Source: Microbacterium sp. 1.5R
GTDB lineage: Bacteria; Actinomycetota; Actinomycetes; Actinomycetales; Microbacteriaceae
Reading direction: 5' to 3'
Length of the DNA: 64,000 nt
Assembly (NCBI RefSeq): GCF_001889265.1
Contig: NZ_CP018151.1
Coordinates: 558,001 to 622,000, forward strand
A program made the translations under genes and the position numbers. The notes beneath the pieces were generated by a model, which saw only the letters and a program-made list of their open reading frames with translations, was not told where the DNA came from and ran no database searches. This document shows positions 61,678 to 64,000 of this stretch, piece by piece; the stretch's first letter is position 1; each line of letters starts with the position of its first letter.

Positions 61678-63710
61678 CGCAGGAACGCCGCAGCGACGCC
61701 GGAGTCGACCGGGATGTGGAGACCGGTCGTGCGGCTCAGCTCGGGACCCGTCAGCACGTAGACGGCATCCGCCACGTTCTCGGGAACGACCTCGCGCTTG
61801 AGGATCGTGCGGTTGGCGTAGAACTGGCCGAGGTCCTCTTCGGCGACACCGTAGGTCGCGGCACGGTTCGCGCCCCAGCCGGAGGCGAAGATGCCCGAGC
61901 CGCGCACGACACCGTCGGGGTTGATGCCGTTGACGCGGATGCCGAACTCGCCGAGCTCGACGGCCAGCAGCCGCACCTGGTGGGCCTGGTCGGCCTTGGT
62001 CGCCGAGTAGGCGATGTTGTTGGGGCCGGCGAAGACGGAGTTCTTCGACGAGATGTAGATGATGTCGCCGCCGAGCTTCTGGTCGATCAGCACGCGGGCC
62101 GCGGCCTTCGACACGAGGAACGAGCCCTTGGCCATGACGTCGTGCTGCAGATCCCAGTCCTTCTCGGTGGTCTCGAGCAGCGGCTTCGACAGCGAGAGAC
62201 CGGCGTTGTTGACGACGAGGTCGACGCCGCCGAACGCGAGCACGGCGTCGTTCAGCGCCGCCTGGATGGCATCCGCATCGGCGACGTTCGCCGCGACGCC
62301 GATCGCGACGTCGGTGCTGCCCAGCTCGGCGGCGGCCGCCTGTGCCTTCTCGAGGTCGAGGTCGGCGATGACGACGCAGGCGCCCTCTGCGGCGAGGCGG
62401 GTGGCGATGGCCTTGCCGATGCCGCTGGCGGCTCCGGTGACGAAGGCGATGCGTCCCTGGTGCGACTTCGGCTTCGGCATGCGCTGCAGCTTGGCCTCTT
62501 CGAGCGCCCAGTACTCGATGTCGAACTTCTCGGCGTCAGAGATGGGCGAGTAGGTCGACAGTGCCTCGGCGCCGCGCATGACGTTGATCGCGTTGACGTA
62601 GAACTCACCGGCGACGCGGGCGGTCTGCTTGTTGGCGCCGTAGGAGAACATTCCGATGCCGGGCACGAGCACGATGAGCGGGTCGGCGCCGCGGATCGCG
62701 GGCGACTCGGCGGTCGCGTGCGCGTCGTAGTAGGCCTGGTAGTCGGCGCGGTACTCGGTGTGCAGTTCGTGCAGACGGGCGATCTGCTCATCGGCGGATG
62801 CCGTGACCGGCAGGTCGAGGATCAGCGGCTTGACCTTGGTGCGCAGGAAGTGGTCGGGGCAGCTCGTGCCGAGAGCCGCGAGTTCAGGGGCGCGCTCGGA
62901 GGCGAGGAAGTCGAGGACGACGTCGGAGTCGGTGAAGTGGCCGACCATCGGCTTGTCGGTCGACGCGATCCCGCGAATGGTGCCGGCGAGGGTCGCTGCG
63001 CGCTCACGCCGCTCGGCCTCGGGGAGTGCCTCGAAGCCGGCACGGACGCCGCCGAACGGATCGGCCTTGCCGTTGGCCTCGATGTAGGCGGCCGCGGTGT
63101 CGATGATCCAGAGGGAGTTGGCTTCGGCCTCCTCCGACGTGTCGCCCCAGGCGGTGATGCCGTGGCCGCCGAGGATCGTGCCGATGGCCTGCGGGTTCTT
63201 CGCCTTGATGGTGGCGATGTCGAGTCCGAGCTGGAATCCGGGGCGACGCCACGGAACCCACACGACCTTGTCGCCGAAGATCTTCGCCGTCAGCTCTTCG
63301 CCGTCGGCCGCGGTGGCGATCGCGATGCCCGAGTCGGGGTGCAGGTGGTCGACGTGCGCGGCGTCGACGAGCCCGTGCATCGCGGTGTCGATCGACGGAG
63401 CTGCACCGCCCTTGCCGTGCAGGCAGTAGTCGAACGCGGCGACCATCTCGTCCTCACGGTCGAGGCCCGGGTAGACGTCGACGAGTGCGCGCATGCGGTC
63501 GAGGCGCAGCACGGCGAGACCCTGCTCTGTGAGCGTGCCGAGGTCTCCACCCGAACCCTTGACCCACATCAGCTCGACGGGCTGACCCGTGACGGGGTCG
63601 GTCTCCGTGCCCTTCGCCGACGTGTTGCCACCGGCGTAGTTGGTGTTCTTCGGGTCGGCGCCCAGGCGGTTCGACCGCTCGATGAGGGCGGCGGCGGTGG
63701 GGTTGGTCAT
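61674..63710 (-). CDS. rhaEW: Fused L-rhamnulose-1-phosphate aldolase / L-lactaldehyde dehydrogenase
   Basis: 678 residues. The N-terminal 400 residues are a class II aldolase domain of the RhaD/adducin type (GGNTSAKGTETDPVTGQPVE, MHGLVDAAHVDHLHPDSGIA, ILGGHGITAWGDTSEEAEAN) with His ligands for zinc. From about residue 425 a short-chain dehydrogenase follows with VTGAASGIGKAIA, NNAGLSLS and the catalytic Tyr-x3-Lys YSATK. It splits rhamnulose-1-phosphate to DHAP and L-lactaldehyde and oxidises the lactaldehyde to lactate, a fusion known from actinobacteria and some other phyla. Coupled to rhaB and to the upstream hydrolase gene by ATGA overlaps. Confidence 0.92.
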   Translation of the reverse strand: MTNPTAAALIERSNRLGADPKNTNYAGGNTSAKGTETDPVTGQPVELMWVKGSGGDLGTLTEQGLAVLRLDRMRALVDVYPGLDREDEMVAAFDYCLHGKGGAAPSIDTAMHGLVDAAHVDHLHPDSGIAIATAADGEELTAKIFGDKVVWVPWRRPGFQLGLDIATIKAKNPQAIGTILGGHGITAWGDTSEEAEANSLWIIDTAAAYIEANGKADPFGGVRAGFEALPEAERRERAATLAGTIRGIASTDKPMVGHFTDSDVVLDFLASERAPELAALGTSCPDHFLRTKVKPLILDLPVTASADEQIARLHELHTEYRADYQAYYDAHATAESPAIRGADPLIVLVPGIGMFSYGANKQTARVAGEFYVNAINVMRGAEALSTYSPISDAEKFDIEYWALEEAKLQRMPKPKSHQGRIAFVTGAASGIGKAIATRLAAEGACVVIADLDLEKAQAAAAELGSTDVAIGVAANVADADAIQAALNDAVLAFGGVDLVVNNAGLSLSKPLLETTEKDWDLQHDVMAKGSFLVSKAAARVLIDQKLGGDIIYISSKNSVFAGPNNIAYSATKADQAHQVRLLAVELGEFGIRVNGINPDGVVRGSGIFASGWGANRAATYGVAEEDLGQFYANRTILKREVVPENVADAVYVLTGPELSRTTGLHIPVDSGVAAAFLR

Positions 63711-64000
63711 GGCTGTTCCCTGTTCTGTGGAGACGTGGCGAGGATGCGGGCGGCGAAGCGGTCGATCGATGCTGTCGCTGCCGCGAGTTCGGGCTGATTG
63801 AGGTGGCCGTGGCGGGTGCCCGCCTCGGTCGAGATGTCGATTTCGACGCCCGCGTCGCGCAGCAGGGCGCCGAACGCCTCGCCGGAGACACGGAGCTCGT
63901 CGACCTCGCCGTTGATCATGATCGTGGCGGGGAAATGCGAGAGCTGGGCGGGGGACGCGGTGCCGGGCACGGCGTAGACGTCGCCACCGTCGACCGGTCC
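63707..64000 (-). CDS. C-terminal part of an alpha/beta-hydrolase-like protein (5' end outside window)
   Basis: The frame is open from the window edge to the stop, giving 97 residues. ATIMINGEVDELRVSGEAFG places an Asp where the acid of the catalytic triad sits, and the His in GTRHGHLNQPE fits the catalytic His of an alpha/beta hydrolase near the C-terminus. An esterase that de-acetylates or releases sugar from plant material would suit a rhamnose operon, but the active-site Ser is not in the window. It overlaps the fused aldolase gene by ATGA. The GTG at 63970 is only an internal codon. Confidence 0.6.
   Translation of the reverse strand, partial: GPVDGGDVYAVPGTASPAQLSHFPATIMINGEVDELRVSGEAFGALLRDAGVEIDISTEAGTRHGHLNQPELAAATASIDRFAARILATSPQNREQP

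Overview
The window is a dense, high-GC stretch of chromosome from an actinobacterium, most likely a Microbacteriaceae member close to Microbacterium. This rests on the codon bias, on the order hpt-ftsH-folE-folP-folB-folK-DUF3180-PH domain pair, on many start codons placed six bases after a TANNNT box, and on familiar actinobacterial families (DUF937, DUF2207, DUF4192, DUF2520, LtrA). I see no prophage, insertion sequence, integrase or CRISPR array. All identifications come from reading the sequence; no database was searched.

Layout. 1-4.1 kb: tail of an unknown gene, then a minus-strand surface polysaccharide operon (polyprenyl glycosylphosphotransferase and two glycosyltransferases). 4.4-8.6 kb: LtrA-family membrane protein, then a Tat-exported intradiol-dioxygenase-like lipoprotein followed directly by tatA-tatC-tatB, and a small protein. 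8.7-16.5 kb: fatty acid desaturase, ABC-2 exporter, DivIVA-like coiled-coil protein, DUF2071 protein, AEC transporter and GntR regulator. 16.8-17.1 kb: tRNA-Phe, tRNA-Asp and tRNA-Glu. 17.3-25 kb: M23 peptidase, pyrophosphatase, a LysR/MHS transporter/short-chain dehydrogenase unit, TMEM175-like channel, tilS and a DUF937 protein. 25-33.7 kb: hpt, ftsH, folate genes, DUF3180, two PH-domain membrane proteins and a DUF2520 protein. 33.7-45.5 kb: DUF2207 protein, lysS, DUF4192 protein, a 57-residue membrane protein, cardiolipin synthase, a duplicated-domain lipoprotein, a lipid kinase, serS, a HAD phosphatase, tRNA-Ser and an LCP protein.

45.6-64 kb is the carbohydrate end. A TetR regulator diverges from a GH3 glucosidase. 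A three-gene operon (Gfo/Idh oxidoreductase, uronate-dehydrogenase-like enzyme, enolase-superfamily enzyme), a LacI regulator and a creatinase-fold protein share a 12-base operator core, CGAGAAAACGTT. Then comes an L-rhamnose locus: a LacI regulator diverging from an ABC importer (ATPase, two permeases, binding protein) across a 12-bp palindrome, facing a convergent operon of rhamnulokinase, a fused rhamnulose-1-phosphate aldolase/lactaldehyde dehydrogenase, and a hydrolase cut by the window edge. Rhamnose isomerase is not in the window.

Most worth pursuing are the Tat substrate packaged with its own translocase, the LacI-controlled module with an enolase-superfamily enzyme carrying Asn in place of the usual Asp and an M24-fold protein missing most metal ligands, and the very regular leaderless start architecture.
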